A stretch of DNA of 64,000 nt from Dichotomocladium elegans (GCA_025716815.1 JAIXMN010000012.1:186001-250000), one strand, 5' to 3'. Shown: positions 25,740 through 38,155, numbered from the stretch's first letter. Notes: generated from the sequence alone by a model not told the origin. Program-made: numbers and translations.

Positions 25740-26654
25740 ACAAGGGAAACCATCGCGTTCCCTTGGGGAAAAAATTACCTATTTACCTCTCTTACCCCTT
25801 TATTTGTTTGCCCTTTCATCTGTGAATATATCTTCTCCACGTTTTTCATATTTCCCTTTCCCTACTTCTATTTCCGTTCTTTTTGCTTAAATCTACAGTA
25901 ATCATTAAAATGTCCGTGTTCCTATTTAGTTCAATTTGCTCCGGACCGACTGGGCTGTGAAACACCTTGACTGGGATCAGATAAGACTTAGCATCAGTGG
26001 AATCGCTTGACTAGTTGCGATAACGCAAATCGCATGGTTTTTGAATAGCCAATCGATACAAAGCATAAAATTATCTGTTACTGACACAAATCTAATCACC
26101 TAGGCAAACCCTGGGTGTTTGTCATCGCACCGCGCAAGGGCGTTGGCTGGGTTTCTCAAAAAGTATTTTATTTTTCACGCGTATGACATTCAACGAGCAA
26201 CAGGCACTTCCGCTCTCTACCGCAAACTCCCCCACCCCCGGGGCAGACGGACGATCGAGCTCGTCTCACAGACTTCCTCTTATCATAGCACAATTGAGTT
26301 CCCTCTTTACAATTCATAATAGATCAAGATTGATTCATTGAACCCTTTACTTGCTTGGGATCTGCTCCAGTCAGACATCGCCTTATGTATCATCATTATA
26401 CGCCATCCCTTCCGCCACATTCGACAAACCATACGGATTAGGCCGTAGGTTACTTTCGATGCAGCGCTTGAAGGAATGACTATGGTTACCAAAGCTGTCA
26501 TCATTCCAAAAGCTACCCTTATTACGCTAAGCGCAAGAAAAGGTGCGAGCATCTGTTTTGCCGCGCTGTGGTTTATTAGGGGTAAGGGAATGGGTGTGTG
26601 ACTGTCACATTGTGGGACATGCAAGTAATAAGTAATCTACCATTGATGAAATGT
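25740..26654. other. Intergenic stretch between convergent genes
   Basis: This contains the 3' flanks of ERG25 and SEH1. Frames at 26119-26319 and 26307-26624 show no recognisable motif. Nothing is called. Confidence 0.4.
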
Positions 26655-28266
26655 TCAGTGAGGCAAAGCAGAAGGACGATGATTTGCAGAGATAGCGGCC
26701 ATTTGTCTCCAGACACCGTCCGACCCTGCTTTCCAGAGTCGCACTCTGCCGTCGTCACCTGAAGATGACAGGATTGTGCCCGTGATATTCCATTCCACGC
26801 GCCATACCTAATGCATGGATAAATATGCCATCTATTGTACCTGACATGTCCAGAACAAATACAGTTACCTCAGCATGATGGTCGTTAAATTCGGCAACAA
26901 GCTCGATATGCATATGACGCTGTCCGGGTTTATGCTTGTTATTGACAGCTGGTGAAAATTGGCCAAATCGTGGGGTAACGGCATTCTGGGCAGGTTCTGT
27001 TAGCTTGAATATCCGGACATAATGATCTTTGCTTGCTGTGGCGATCAGTTGATAAGATCTATGTGGAAGTTTATATAAGGCAGCCTATTCATTTTCTTTG
27101 CAGGATAAAAAATGCCAAACCTTGCCATGCTAGGTGCCCAGCTCACATCATGAACTTCTTGTTCATGCCCAGGCAAAAACTCGCCGGGGTACCAACGATT
27201 ATGGCCATCATGTCGAAATATCTATGAATGCATCCGATGCGTCTTCAAGTACCCCGTATTAGGTGCAAACGCCTCCTGCAGAATGCTCTTACCCTAGCAC
27301 CAATTTCTTTTCCCAAACCGACCACCATCATGGGTAGCGTTGTCCGATTTGGACACCAATCAATACAATAGCCGCTATCGGCATCGCCAGGTCCATGAAA
27401 TACGGTGGAAGGGGCAGGCATTGCTCCTTGCGAGGTCGGGGACACATTTTGAATACCGGTTGCGCCGAGATTTGGAACTGCCCCAGGTGCCGCATTGTTA
27501 ACAACTGTCATCACAGGTAATCCACCTGCTTCAGGCGTTGGAATGCCATGACTGGCGATGGAAGAACTACTTGAGCTGGTGCTGTTCGTATGTTGAGCTC
27601 CCGATTGCTCGGGTAGGGCTGGATCGTGATCATGGAGAGCTATTTCGAATTCTTCCATTTGTGACCATTGTGTCAGGTTGGTTGGTTCGAGAGCCTCATA
27701 GATACGTACAATGCCATCCGCAGAGCACGTTGCCTGCAAGATTTTGTCACTTTATGGTCATCCACGCCAACTCTCTACTCTCTCTTTTTTTTTACCAGTC
27801 GCAAGGCTCCCTGAATCGGCGAGAAGGCAATGTCTAGGACAGCACCTCGTGACTCAACGAGACGAAATCTCTCTGCCCATCGTTTCTGACTCATCTTGCT
27901 TTCTAAAAAAATTAAAGGGGGTCTGGTAAGTGGCGCGACATGAAAATAAAGCGCAACCCAAAAAGCCGCATAAACGACCATACCGATCGGCTGTTCTTCC
28001 CAGATTTTGACGAGACGATCCAGTGAACAGCTCGCAATGACCTGGCCATATTCGGGATGAGCCCAAATGGCTTTGAGAATTGACGAATCGTGGGCTTTCC
28101 AGGAATCGTTCTGCTCCCATATTTTTGCATCATCGCGTTCGACAAAATCCCAGACTTTGAGTCGTTGGTCGGAGGAACAGGTTACGAGGCGCTTCCCGTA
28201 AAAGTCATATGCAATATCATGAATGAGATCTTCGTGGGCTGTGTCAAATTTAGTAATATGGCTCAT
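26655..28266 (-). CDS. SEH1: Nucleoporin SEH1, WD40 repeat protein
   Basis: SEH1 is a beta-propeller subunit shared by the Y-complex of the nuclear pore and the SEA/GATOR2 complex that signals amino-acid status to TORC1. Exons, in transcript order: 27984-28266, 27796-27902, 27293-27733, 27121-27221, 26869-27058 and 26655-26807 (424 aa). WD motifs can be seen at SSDQRLKVWDF, SLDRLVKIWEE, SADGIVRIYEA, SKDHYVRIFKL and GDDGRVRLWKA. The N-terminus, with HEDLIHDIAYDFYGKRLVT, is characteristic of SEH1. Between blades there is a long low-complexity Ser/Ala/Pro insert (about residues 165-250) not needed for the fold. The ATG is 190 bp from the divergent DUF2358 gene, so the two may share a promoter. 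Confidence 0.92.
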
Positions 28267-28456
28267 CGATCTAGCAATGCAAAAGAGTTTGGTGATCCTC
28301 CACGCACCCAACTCACGCGGCGCTGGGACCAAGAAATGCAACTTGGGCGCGGAGTCCAGTGTCGATTTTTTTTTATGATAAGCAGCCCTCTTGTTCGGCC
28401 ATTTATTTAGGTATTGCATATTGTTTTCTTTCTTTTACGTTCCTTCCTCGATACAC

Positions 28457-29252
28457 ATGTATCGCTATTGCACGATTTTACGGGCCGTGCATCGGCCCAT
28501 GTCGACACTGATAAAGCCTCAACGATCGCAACACCTCGTCAAGACAAGTCACGCTGGTAACAACAATATTGGGCCTAGCGATTACGAACTTCAAGTCGGG
28601 TTTGGTGAGTACAAAACTATAGGGAAAGAACATAAGAGCAGGTTGGGAGCAGATGGCTGCACAAAACCGAGGGAGGAGGGTATAGCCTGCACAAGTCCAT
28701 TAGTCCTCATGTCGAATTGCATTATAAACTGGAACTTGAAATCACGTAAAAGCGATTCGCGTATTACAGGATGAATTGCCGCAATTCTTCCTGAAAGGGC
28801 TGAGAGAACATGACATATACTCGCAACATATCGTTTTGTCGGATCCTCATTATACAAGACTATCTGTGCCCGGACGAACGGCATATTTAGGCATCGCAGA
28901 GACCCTTCGGTGGAGTCTCCGCCTCTATTTCGATGATATCCTTTTTGAAATAACCCGTCTACGTGTCATGCCAGACCAACTCGAGCTACGATGGCGTCTG
29001 CAGGGTGTTAAGCACCCGTCCCTCTTTATGGGTCGCATTCTTGGACTATACACTACAGGACCCACACAGTTCTATGAAGGAATTTTCTTGTACAAGTTTG
29101 ATTCAAAAGGCTATATCAACGAACACCGCATTGAGCACATCGTCCCGCCACCGAGCCGACGGATCCTGTTCATCCATTCACTGGGTGGCCGGATAAGGGC
29201 ATATTGGGAGGAAATGAAAAGGCGGCGGCTGCCTGAACTGAGCCCCATATAA
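28457..29252 (+). CDS. DUF2358-domain protein, probably mitochondrial
   Basis: Two exons, 28457-28604 and 28753-29252, give 215 aa. The domain (about residues 50-190) reads AIRVLQDELPQFF, YSQHIVLSDPHYTR, WSLRLYFDDILFE and LRWRLQGVKHPSLF, in the order found in DUF2358 proteins (C6orf136-like), whose biochemical role is unknown to me. The fold is related to the SnoaL/NTF2 type, by family. The N-terminus (MYRYCTILRAVHRPMST) is basic and lacks acidic residues, consistent with import into mitochondria. The acceptor at 28752 rather than the one at 28769 is required to keep the frame. It is divergent from SEH1. Confidence 0.85.
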
Positions 29253-29458
29253 CAACGACTTGACAATAAAATGGGTCACCGAGTTTTGCTCAGGCTTGCT
29301 TTTGGAAGTGTAGATATCTACAGTAAAGCGAGAATAGGCCATTTTATAGTCCTTTCCGCTTACCTTCAAGACATTGTTTCGAGGTATCCTTTGTTTGCAT
29401 AACAGTTATAAATACCGAGCAATCCGTTCTGCTTCGTCTGAACCTTGCTTCTTCCGCT

Positions 29459-29932
29459 ATGTTTCTACAGTGCAAAGTGTGTGGCAAGGAATTTCCAGAA
29501 TATGATCAACGCGGCTTCCGTAACGCAGGGTTCACGGCACACCAGAATCGGTGCGTTAGTAGAGCAAATGCTGCTTCTGCTCGCGCCACTGGCGATGGAT
29601 CGAGGGATGACACTGTCGACAGCAGTTCCGGGGCAATACCGAGCACACGTAGGCCATCCCAACCACGTCGTCTTCTGCCTGCACCCCCAAGAAGATCTTC
29701 ACAGACGCCGGTGTCATCCCCGTCTTCTCCTGCGGCGGCGGCGGTCCCGGTCATTGTGTCTCCACCCCTTTTTATGGGCAATCGTCTCGAATTTTTCCCA
29801 GTTCATCATTGTAATTATTGCGTTCCTCAGCAATATTTCCACGATCCATCATGCGCCCTTCTCCAATTCATCATGGACCTCGCTACCGACGAAGCTCAGC
29901 CCCCATACGACTCCTCGAGCACGCAGCAGTAG
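29459..29932 (+). CDS. Small protein with N-terminal C2HC zinc-finger-like motif
   Basis: This is an intronless frame of 157 aa. The N-terminus has Cys-x2-Cys (CKVCGKEF), then His and Cys about 20 residues later (HQNRC), resembling a lone C2HC/C2H2 finger. The middle is Ser/Pro/Arg-rich and probably disordered. The C-terminal third has HHCNYCVPQQYF, a second small Cys/His cluster, and an acidic end. I know no named family. A TTATAAATA element lies about 55 nt before the ATG. It may be a nucleic-acid or protein-binding adaptor; that is inference from the finger alone. Confidence 0.62.
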   Translation: MFLQCKVCGKEFPEYDQRGFRNAGFTAHQNRCVSRANAASARATGDGSRDDTVDSSSGAIPSTRRPSQPRRLLPAPPRRSSQTPVSSPSSPAAAAVPVIVSPPLFMGNRLEFFPVHHCNYCVPQQYFHDPSCALLQFIMDLATDEAQPPYDSSSTQQ

Positions 29933-30303
29933 TCAGTCACATCGTCCACGGAGGATATGAAAGCGAGACACCGTATGCCCCCATTCCCTACCACTCCTTC
30001 TATGAGATTGTATGCCTGGACAGGAAACAAAAAAGAACAAAGACTTATGAGCGACCCCTCCCCACCAGCACAGCTTAGAATATGATATTTTTAGCTCACA
30101 TGAAGAATAAAACAAAAAAATCATTATATGCAGGCCGTCTTTATGCCTTCGGACGCTATTGTCCTTTTTTAGTTATTTCATGCTGAGTGCCAACCCGGGG
30201 AGTCAAGCCCGCCGCCAACCCTTGGGGTAAAAAAGGGTATTTTTTTTCTACTAACTCTTTCCCCAGTTCTTGTCTCGCTTCCTTGCCATCTTTTAGTGCT
30301 GGC
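29933..30303. other. Intergenic stretch before the PAQR gene
   Basis: No gene is visible; the only frames are short. It should contain the terminator of the small zinc-finger-like gene and the promoter of the PAQR gene. Confidence 0.35.
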
Positions 30304-31709
30304 ATGGTGGTTGTGCAGCGTCACAAGAGAGACAAAATGGAACCTGACCAATACGAATTGCGCGAATCGCGCGATTTGTCCGAGTCGTTTGATGAAGATC
30401 GGGCCAATCTCCTTGGCGGATCATTCCCATCGACGAAGCACAGACTATTGTCGTGGGAGGAGCTGCCAAACTGGTTACGCGATAATATCTTCATCACGTC
30501 TGGTTACCGCCAACCCCAGGGGTCCTACGTCGGGTGCCTTAAAAGTTTATTCTACCTCCATAACGAAAGCGGTTAGACATGTGAAATTTCCTTCCCAGCA
30601 ATCTGTCCATTTGACTCACTTTCTTTTTGTATACGTTCGCTAGTCAATATCTGGTCTCACCTCTTTGGTTTATTCTTGTTTTTGGGTCTTGGTATCCACT
30701 TTCTGTGGGCCAGGCCTTTTGAGGACAATCTTAAAACGCTCGACTATGTTTATTTTTATTGCTTTATCGCAGGTGCCATGGTGTGCCTCGGGTTCAGTGG
30801 CTTCTTCCATTGTTTCTCATGCCACTCCGAACCTGTTGCTGCGCAATGGAACAGGTGTGATTATGCCGGAATCGTAACCCTCACAGTGTAAGAAGAACGC
30901 TTTTGTTGGATTATTTCAATAAGAACACTAAATCCCACTGTTAACTCCAGGGGCTCGTTCTATCCTATGCTCTATTATGGATTCCATTGTCAGCCCATGC
31001 TTCAAAGTATGTGTTTATTTTGACATTATTGTCTTTGTTAATACCGGTCCTTATGCAGTTCTCCTAATTAACTTTATGCAGTCTTTTATATTGTTGTAAT
31101 AACTATTCTGGGCGTCATGACAGCTGCCGTCGCCTTGTTGAAGCATTTCCGAACACCCGCATATCGATGGATGCGGACAAGTCTATTTTGGCTCTAGGAC
31201 TCTTTGCTGTTGTTCCGACCATCCATGGCATTCTTATCTATGGGGTAACCTGCAACCTGTCATGAAAGAAAAAAGGGGATCCTCTATTCTGATTCGACTT
31301 TTATTTTCTCATCCACTGCGATACCTCCAGCTGAATGCATCGTTAGATACTGTTTCCTTGGGATACGTTGCATTAATGGGGGTTGCCTACGTCGGAGGTG
31401 CGCTCATTTACGGATATAGGTAATGATCATCCAAGAGATAAGAAGGATAGCCGGATTGATACTGGCAATGTGTTTGCAGGATTCCAGAAAGATGGTCTCC
31501 TGGTACATTTAACATATGGGTAAGTGTGGAAGGGCGAATAAACTGTCCAATGGATTTATTCACATCTACTTTTTATCCAGGGCGCTTCCCATCAAATTTT
31601 TCATGTGTGTGTCCTGATCGCATCCTATACACATTATATCGGTGTCATGCGCGCCATGGCGTTTTGGAACACCCAGCAAGATAATCCTCTTTGTTTAAAA
31701 TATCCATAG
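30304..31709 (+). pseudogene. PAQR (AdipoR/Izh-type) receptor gene with a 1-nt frameshift
   Basis: PAQR proteins are seven-helix membrane proteins with a zinc site; fungal Izh members affect lipid and zinc homeostasis. Exons: 30304-30571, 30644-30887, 30951-31006, 31082-31244, 31331-31419, 31480-31519 and 31581-31709. The family motifs are intact: YLHNESVNIWSH near residue 85, GFFHCFSCHS in helix 2-3, and GASHQIFH near the C-terminus with the metal-binding His pair. In exon 4, after the codons for RTSLFW, the next codons are CTC and TAG. Shifting by one base restores ALGLFAVVPTIHG. The exon lengths total 989, one short of a multiple of three, and I found no intron that explains it. The gene is either recently broken in this strain or carries a sequencing/assembly deletion. 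All other splice sites are good. Confidence 0.85.
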
Positions 31710-32026
31710 ACTCCCTATTTATTCTTTGGGATGTTTCTAGAAGAGAGAACATCATCAGAACAAATAAGAGCTCCTAAAAAAGGCCATTATTGACGACCAG
31801 TATGTTGCAAAACACCAAAGAGAACCAAAATATTTTGGTATATATTTATTCTCTTGAATGTACGTAATATCATGTCATGGAAAAGAATATCAAAGTGCAG
31901 AATATAGCAAGTTTTATCGCATACTTATTGCTGTGTGTATGTAATAGTCGATAGAAAAGTTACTGTGCCTCCGCAAACGTGACGAAAATATAATCATATA
32001 TCAAGTATAAATGGTTTTACACAGCG
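31710..32026. other. Convergent 3' region
   Basis: AT-rich sequence between the ends of the PAQR gene and methyltransferase copy A. Nothing else is seen. Confidence 0.4.
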
Positions 32027-33558
32027 TCAGTCGTCGGTTGTGAAAGGCTTCTGAGCAATGACGCGAGCCCACGGCATAGTCCAATGGTGGATTCTCTTTT
32101 CCTCCCCGAGATCATAAAGAAACTTGTCATAGATGGCAGGATCTTGGAACTCCGGATGCATCTTACAGAACATAGGTTTCTGGGAATGGAATCCTTCCTT
32201 CAAATCCTCCCTGTTGCAAAGGACATGTGTTAGATACATTTTTTCTTATATAAAGCATACGTGTGATCTCAGCCGGCAATCCCACCCACGCACGTAGATA
32301 TAAATAAATGTAATTACCAGAAAAGTTCGCCTACTTTGCCGCCGTGATTGACAGGTACATCGATAGGGCGTGTGTTTATGTTAACAAAGCCAGCATCGGA
32401 AAGCAGCCCGGGAAGGCGCGTTGCGAGATCCGTATCCAGGCCAGCAGGGGTAAGCATCTTGATACCTTTTTAACATTCATTAAATTCTACTATCGCGAAG
32501 TCTGCACGAGATAATGCGACCCTCACTCAGATCAAACGCTAGCTGATGACATGGACCTGGATTTTCCATTTTGAGGTACGAAAACTACGCAATGAAAGTT
32601 TATAGAGTTGGTCCTTTAAAAAAAAATGAAATTGCTCACCTCCGTTAGCTCAATCCAACCTCCAGGCTTCAAGATCCGCTTTAGATTTTGGAGTACCTAG
32701 ATAGAAAAAGGTTTGATATGCTCGCAAAGGCATAAAGTCGGCAATCTCGCACACACACACACACACACGCAAGGTTACCTTGGGCATGTCGACTATTTTG
32801 ATCCCGAGGGTCACGAGTCGCTGATGTATAAACCCAAAATAGTTTTCATCAAACGGTAGCTCATTGACAATATTGTGAACGAAAAGCTCGCAGTTTTCTG
32901 GCTTGATTTCGCTGGGAAACCGAGGAGAAATGTCCACACCATAAAACTTCGAGTTGGGGAACGTCTTCGCCATTTCGAATGTCCATGTTGCAGGGCCTGT
33001 AACAGGAAGGCCGAAATGGGTTTGTTCATATCAATAGGAACTCTCTTTGACACATAAAATATTCGGGATTATTATTATTGTTATTATGATACACACCACA
33101 CCCTGAGTCGAGGACGTTCATGCCATCTTCGAGGGTTTGTTCAACCGGAGCATCAAAGTTGGAGCCAAACACCAGCTTGATGGCCCAGTGTTGTAAGTGT
33201 ATACGATCGTCCTCTGTATACATGTCGTTCATTGTTGCATTTCGATCAACCGTAATTTGTTAGTATCAGATATATTTCGGTGTATATGCTAACCTTCGAC
33301 ATCATCGGGAAGAATATAAGCGACATCTTCATTGTTTATAAATCGCCGACCGCCCTCGAATCGATGCTGAGCCGCGCTTGAGGACGATGAGATGCTTTTG
33401 TTTCCGGTGATCGGAGGTGATGTTATGGCCACATCGCTCATTGTTGATGTTTTTTTGAACCTAGACCTCTGATTGCCGCGACTGATGATGGTATCGCTTT
33501 CATGGTTGCTTTTACGGGATTTCTTGTGAAAGAATCGCAGAAAGCCAAAAAGACTCAT
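32027..33558 (-). CDS. SAM-dependent methyltransferase, paralog A
   Basis: Exons, in transcript order: 33294-33558, 33097-33213, 32779-32996, 32640-32696, 32527-32584, 32318-32465 and 32027-32210 (348 aa). The class I SAM fold is evident. Motif I is NVLDSGCG, motif II is FYGVDISPRF, then CELFVHNI, FIHQRLVTLGI and LKPGGWIELTE. This is the layout of fungal LaeA/UMTA-like or TAM-like methyltransferases; the substrate is unknown. A basic leader of about 40 residues (MSLFGFLRFFHKKSRKS) and a poly-Ser stretch precede the conserved GGRRFINNEDVAYILP segment. Exons 2-7 have the same lengths (117, 218, 57, 58, 148, 184) as in paralogs B and C. Confidence 0.88.
32752..32770. repeat. (AC)n microsatellite in an intron of methyltransferase A
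   Basis: A run of ac units, interrupted once, lies in the intron between exons 3 and 4 of paralog A. Confidence 0.75.
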
Positions 33559-36500
33559 CTTATTGCGAGATACAATAACAGAGCAGGGATAGCAACTAAT
33601 ATTGAACAAAGTGAATTTCAGTAACGGATTTATATCGCCATGGTTCTTACGTTTCACAAGCGCTTGTTCGAATATGTGCACACACACGCCAGCAAGGAAT
33701 ATGGCATCAGTGTACTGAAAAAAGCAAGGCTGCTGATTACGGGTCCTTATTGTCTCACGGTTACCATTGTCGATAAGATGGGACCACACATATGGTAACT
33801 CACATTGAAGGTTTTTCGGTAGAATAATGTATATCTTTCAGTCACTTGGCAACCATGTCACTACTCCATTCGAACAGATCCTTTTGCAATCTTTTGGATA
33901 ACGATCCTGTCTATTCCTACCAGATAAAGACGAAAAAACAAGGAGAGCTCACACGGAAAATACTAAAAGATCTCTTGGTGACTGTCTATACTGTTGTTTG
34001 CAATCTTACATGCGGACAGAATACCATATTCGCAACAAAGCCACTTCCTTCTTCAGATATACACAACACAACCGGTGAGCTGAAGCACTAATTTCGTAGA
34101 ACGTCGTACAATGAATGTGTTCCTGTCTATCTCAATCGAGAAATCTTGCTACACAGCCTGTGGCTTTGGGTCCAAAAACAGTACTGCACAACGTCCTCTG
34201 CTCTCAATTGAGACAAAGAACAATGATACTGGAGAATGCAGGTTACAGCAGCTTATACGGGCTTGCAGGGGTTAAATACGCGCAGCCATATGTCACCCGA
34301 TAAATTTACATAACATGTATGCTCCCTATCTTTGACTATTTACTTCCTATAGCCTAAATACTCACGCACCGTAGATGAAGGCAGGATACAAGAGTTGGGG
34401 TCAGATATGTATTCTTGGCGGTGGGGTTGAACTTGGGATAGCAAAATGGGCCGGGACCTGCTTATCCAAAAAAAGCTGGTTCCCGGAGTTCCAGAGCGCT
34501 ACGCTGTTCTTCTAGTTTTTTTTTTTTTATCGAGCGTTGTTAAATTGATCTACTTCATCTGTTTAGCCCTCTGCGGGGTTGTCCAACACCGTTACTCGGT
34601 GGATGTAATCGCAAAAATAAAATGCAAACTCTATCATAAGCAGAAGGATCGACCATTTGCTTCGTGCATTTTTTGAGCACTTGTATGAACGTCAGGATTG
34701 TGAGTAAAAATGATGCCATCATCTTAGCAACTCGAAATCTATGTACCACGACGCATTCACACGTTTTGAGTATGATGGCATGCTTGATATTAAACTGACC
34801 ATCTTTTCTGATGCCTTTCTGTGCATACTTTTCGTTGGTAGTCTATTTTTGCTGCGGCTGACTGCATATGTAGTAGATTGCTTCCGTTGAATGCGACAAT
34901 CATCTTCAAACACATAGCGTTTATCATATAAGAGAGTGATTTGACCCGATCTGCGTTGTTTAATCGCGTCGCTCCTTTTTAATTATCATGGACGAAAAAG
35001 AAACTAGATAATTATGTCCCTCATAACTGACCCTCATGTTCCCATCTACAGAAGATTGCTCCCCGTTAACTTGATCAAGACATATTAATTATAGATATCA
35101 CCGGACAAAATCCACGACAACCTTAAACGCTTTGCTGTAAATCTGCATAAGAAATAAACATCCACTATGACAACTGCAAATAAAGAATGCAACGGGAAAT
35201 CGAAAGGATAATAACCATCGTCTGTAGTAAAACACCTCCAACAACATGCTCAGGGCCATGCCCCAAACCTGCAAAAGATTTTTTTTACGAATAGTCTGGT
35301 CTAATACCTATTTTTCACATTGGATTAGGAGCGGTGTAAAGGTTTAGTAAAGCAATCTACCAGATTTACTAAAGATACACATTGTCGACATAATGTCGTA
35401 ATTATGAACTGTGAAAGTCGGCGATATTATTTTTTACATATCTATGGTATTGTTATCGAGGACACTGATATGTGAATGATGTTTTCTTAAACACAAGTTT
35501 TGCGATGTTTACAAACTTAACCAAGTGCACCGACATATTCAATTTAAAAATCCAATCAATTTCGTATAGGAACTACTTATCAACCAAATAGATTAGGTTG
35601 TCTGCAATAGCTACTGTTTCTTAGTACGCTTAAAAGATGTATTTTCATCCATGATGTCGGTGGAAAACTTATATTACAGTCATGAATAATATTTTGAGCA
35701 GGAATACTGTAGTAACCACCTTTTCATCTATATTCAGATGCATAGTGTTGAGAATTAGCAACATGTTTTCATATTTATTGCCACAGTCAATGTGAACAAT
35801 CTTAGTACATGCACCACTGCACGAAATTTCGGTGTTTAATATACAGAATTTTCAGGTTTATAGTATTCTTTTTTCCTACAATGCACGCTTGGTTTCCCAG
35901 GTAACCCAAGCTGGCAAATGAAAAAAAGATAGGCTACATAAGCAGCCTTTAAAAAAGCTATTATATTGAAACGATTGATGTTGCAACCTTCCCAGCTGAC
36001 CTACATCGAATGCAATAGAAAGATGACCTTTATGCCATATAATTTATAAACTCGCATGCTTCGCTGGCGTGTTCTGTACTTGGGAGCGGACGATATGAAG
36101 AGATCTTCTGCTAACTTATCTATACAGTCGGGTATTCAGAAGCCACGGTTGAGGCATGGGCGTTTAATTGCATTTCAGTAAGCTCAAGCACTTTGCACTT
36201 GGAAAATAAGGTTTCAACAGGAGACGTTCTATTCAATGTATCACAGCACGGAGTCTTTGTAGCGTCATAAAAAGTCCTCAATGGTCCTTCAAAACAAAAA
36301 TTCAGTTCATTAGTACACCCAAAGTCAATGCCACGAACATACGTTCTGTAAGACGTGCTACAAAGCCATTGCGCATACCCGGGAGTTTTACTGCAGCCAT
36401 CAGATCGTCCTGGTTTCAATGGAGGTGCATTCACATGCGCCGGATTATCAGCAGAAGGATTGTCCATCAGACATTAAGCTACAAGGAAATACTTGGATTT

Positions 36501-36779
36501 GGATTAGGCGCTATTAGTGGACCTCACTGGCCACGTTTCGGTCGCTCTGATTACGCAATGCAATCGATGCCTTGTACCCTTCAACCTTGTGTGCACACAA
36601 ACGCTTGTGGAACTGAGTTGGCAACCTGGCCATCGTAATGATATAAATTAACCATCCGATTTTACTTCTTTTCAACACATCTCTTCATCGTTGTAAGTGC
36701 TCATAGTCATATGTACCTTTTTAAGTTTGCATTTTAACAAACAAAACCGCAGAGAAAAAATCAATACCTGACATTAACT
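33559..36779. other. AT-rich, gene-poor stretch between methyltransferases A and B
   Basis: About 3.2 kb separates the divergent starts of paralogs A and B. Most of it is AT-rich with no open frame of note. The only candidate is a 115-residue Cys-containing frame at 36120-36467, listed separately. No transposon motif or RNA gene was recognised. Confidence 0.45.
36120..36467 (-). CDS. Possible small Cys-containing protein
   Basis: An ATG-initiated frame of 115 aa has seven cysteines (GCSKTPG, LCSTSY, GCTNELNFC, TPCCDTL and SKCKVL). It shows no signal peptide in this frame, no family I know, and no neighbour support. If real, an upstream exon could supply a signal sequence. It may also be chance in AT-rich DNA. 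Confidence 0.25.
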   Translation of the reverse strand: MDNPSADNPAHVNAPPLKPGRSDGCSKTPGYAQWLCSTSYRTYVRGIDFGCTNELNFCFEGPLRTFYDATKTPCCDTLNRTSPVETLFSKCKVLELTEMQLNAHASTVASEYPTV

Positions 36780-38155
36780 ATGAGCGATATTGATGCTGCC
36801 CCTTCGTCCGTTGAGGATACAAATCATCGATACGATGATGGCCGACGATTTCTTAATGATGAGAAAGTGGCGTATGTCCTACCTGACGATGCCAAAGGTC
36901 AGTATAATGCTTTTTATTTGATTTCTTCATGGAGTAATGCTGATATGAATATAGAGGATGAGCGTTTGAATGAACAGCACCTGGCCCTCAAGTTAGCATT
37001 CGGTTCCAACTTTGACGCTCCAGTTGAACAAGATCTCGAAGCAGGCATAAACGTTCTGGATTCCGCATGCGGTATGTGTATTATATACAAGCGACTGGGT
37101 CAAAGGAGATAAAAGAGAACAATTTCCGTTGAATCGGCTGAACACTCTTTAAAAACTGCGCGTCGTAGGCCCTGCAACATGGACTGTCGAAATGGCAAAG
37201 ACGTATCCAAACTCTAAATTCTATGGCATCGATATTTCCCCCCGATTCTCAGAGGATTCCAAGCCAGAGAACTGCGAGTTCATCCTTCACAATATTATAG
37301 ATGAATTCCCGTTCGAAGAGAATCATTTTGGATTTATCCACCAGCGACTTGTCACGCTTGGTATTCGAAAAGTAGACTGGCCCAAGGTATTATCCAATGG
37401 AAGTGCGCCAGCAATAAGATGCCGGTGCTGGGGAGGGGAAAGCCTGAGGTATTCTATATTAATTAACACCATATCTCTTCTTTATAGGTGCTTGAGAACC
37501 TCAAACGCATCTTGAAGCCTGGAGGTTGGATTGAACTTACGGAGGTAAATAGAAAGACAGTTTCAGCAGCAGCTTTTTCCAGTGCCTAATAAGGAGCCAT
37601 ATGCTTCTTCGTAGTATTCGTACCTCAAAATGGAGAACCCGGGCCCCTGTCACGAAATTGCATTGGACCTGAGTGAGAATCAGCTTATAATCTGATAGAG
37701 AGATATGACGATGGCTAACAAAAAGACGATGCTTGGGTGGTCGGGGGGCAAAAGGTCTCAAGATGATTACGCCTGCTGGACTTGATAACGATCTTGGGTC
37801 CAATCTCGCTGGATTGCTCTCAGACGCTGGTTTTACCAACATTCAACCGCGGCCTGTTGACGTACCTGTTAACCACAGCGGTCGAGTTGGCGAACTTTTC
37901 TGGTAAATATAAATTACAATTTAACGCTTTTCTTTTCACCGGGCTCATCAATCTGTCACCTGTTTTTTTAGGGCCGACTTGAAAGAGGGGCTTTCCTCCC
38001 AGAAACCCATGTTCACAAAGTTGCGTCCCGAACTTGCGGAGCCCGGCGCCTATGACAAGTTTATGGAGGAGCTCGGGGAGGAGAAAGCCATCCACAAATG
38101 GACCATGCCATGGACGCGTATCATCGCTCAAAAGCCCTTCACCAGCGATGTCTAA
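36780..38155 (+). CDS. SAM-dependent methyltransferase, paralog B
   Basis: Exons: 36780-36897, 36955-37071, 37169-37386, 37488-37544, 37615-37672, 37755-37902 and 37972-38155 (299 aa). Motifs match paralogs A and C: NVLDSACG, where Ala replaces the Gly-preceding Ser of A and C (DSGCG becomes DSACG); FYGIDISPRF; FIHQRLVTLGI; LKPGGWIELTE; and the C-terminal WTMPWTRIIAQKPF. Unlike A and C, it lacks the basic ~40-residue leader and starts directly at MSDIDAAPSS before the GRRFLNDEKVAYVLP segment. The start is the first ATG in the exon. Whether the DSACG change affects SAM binding is unknown. It is transcribed opposite to A and C. Confidence 0.87.
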
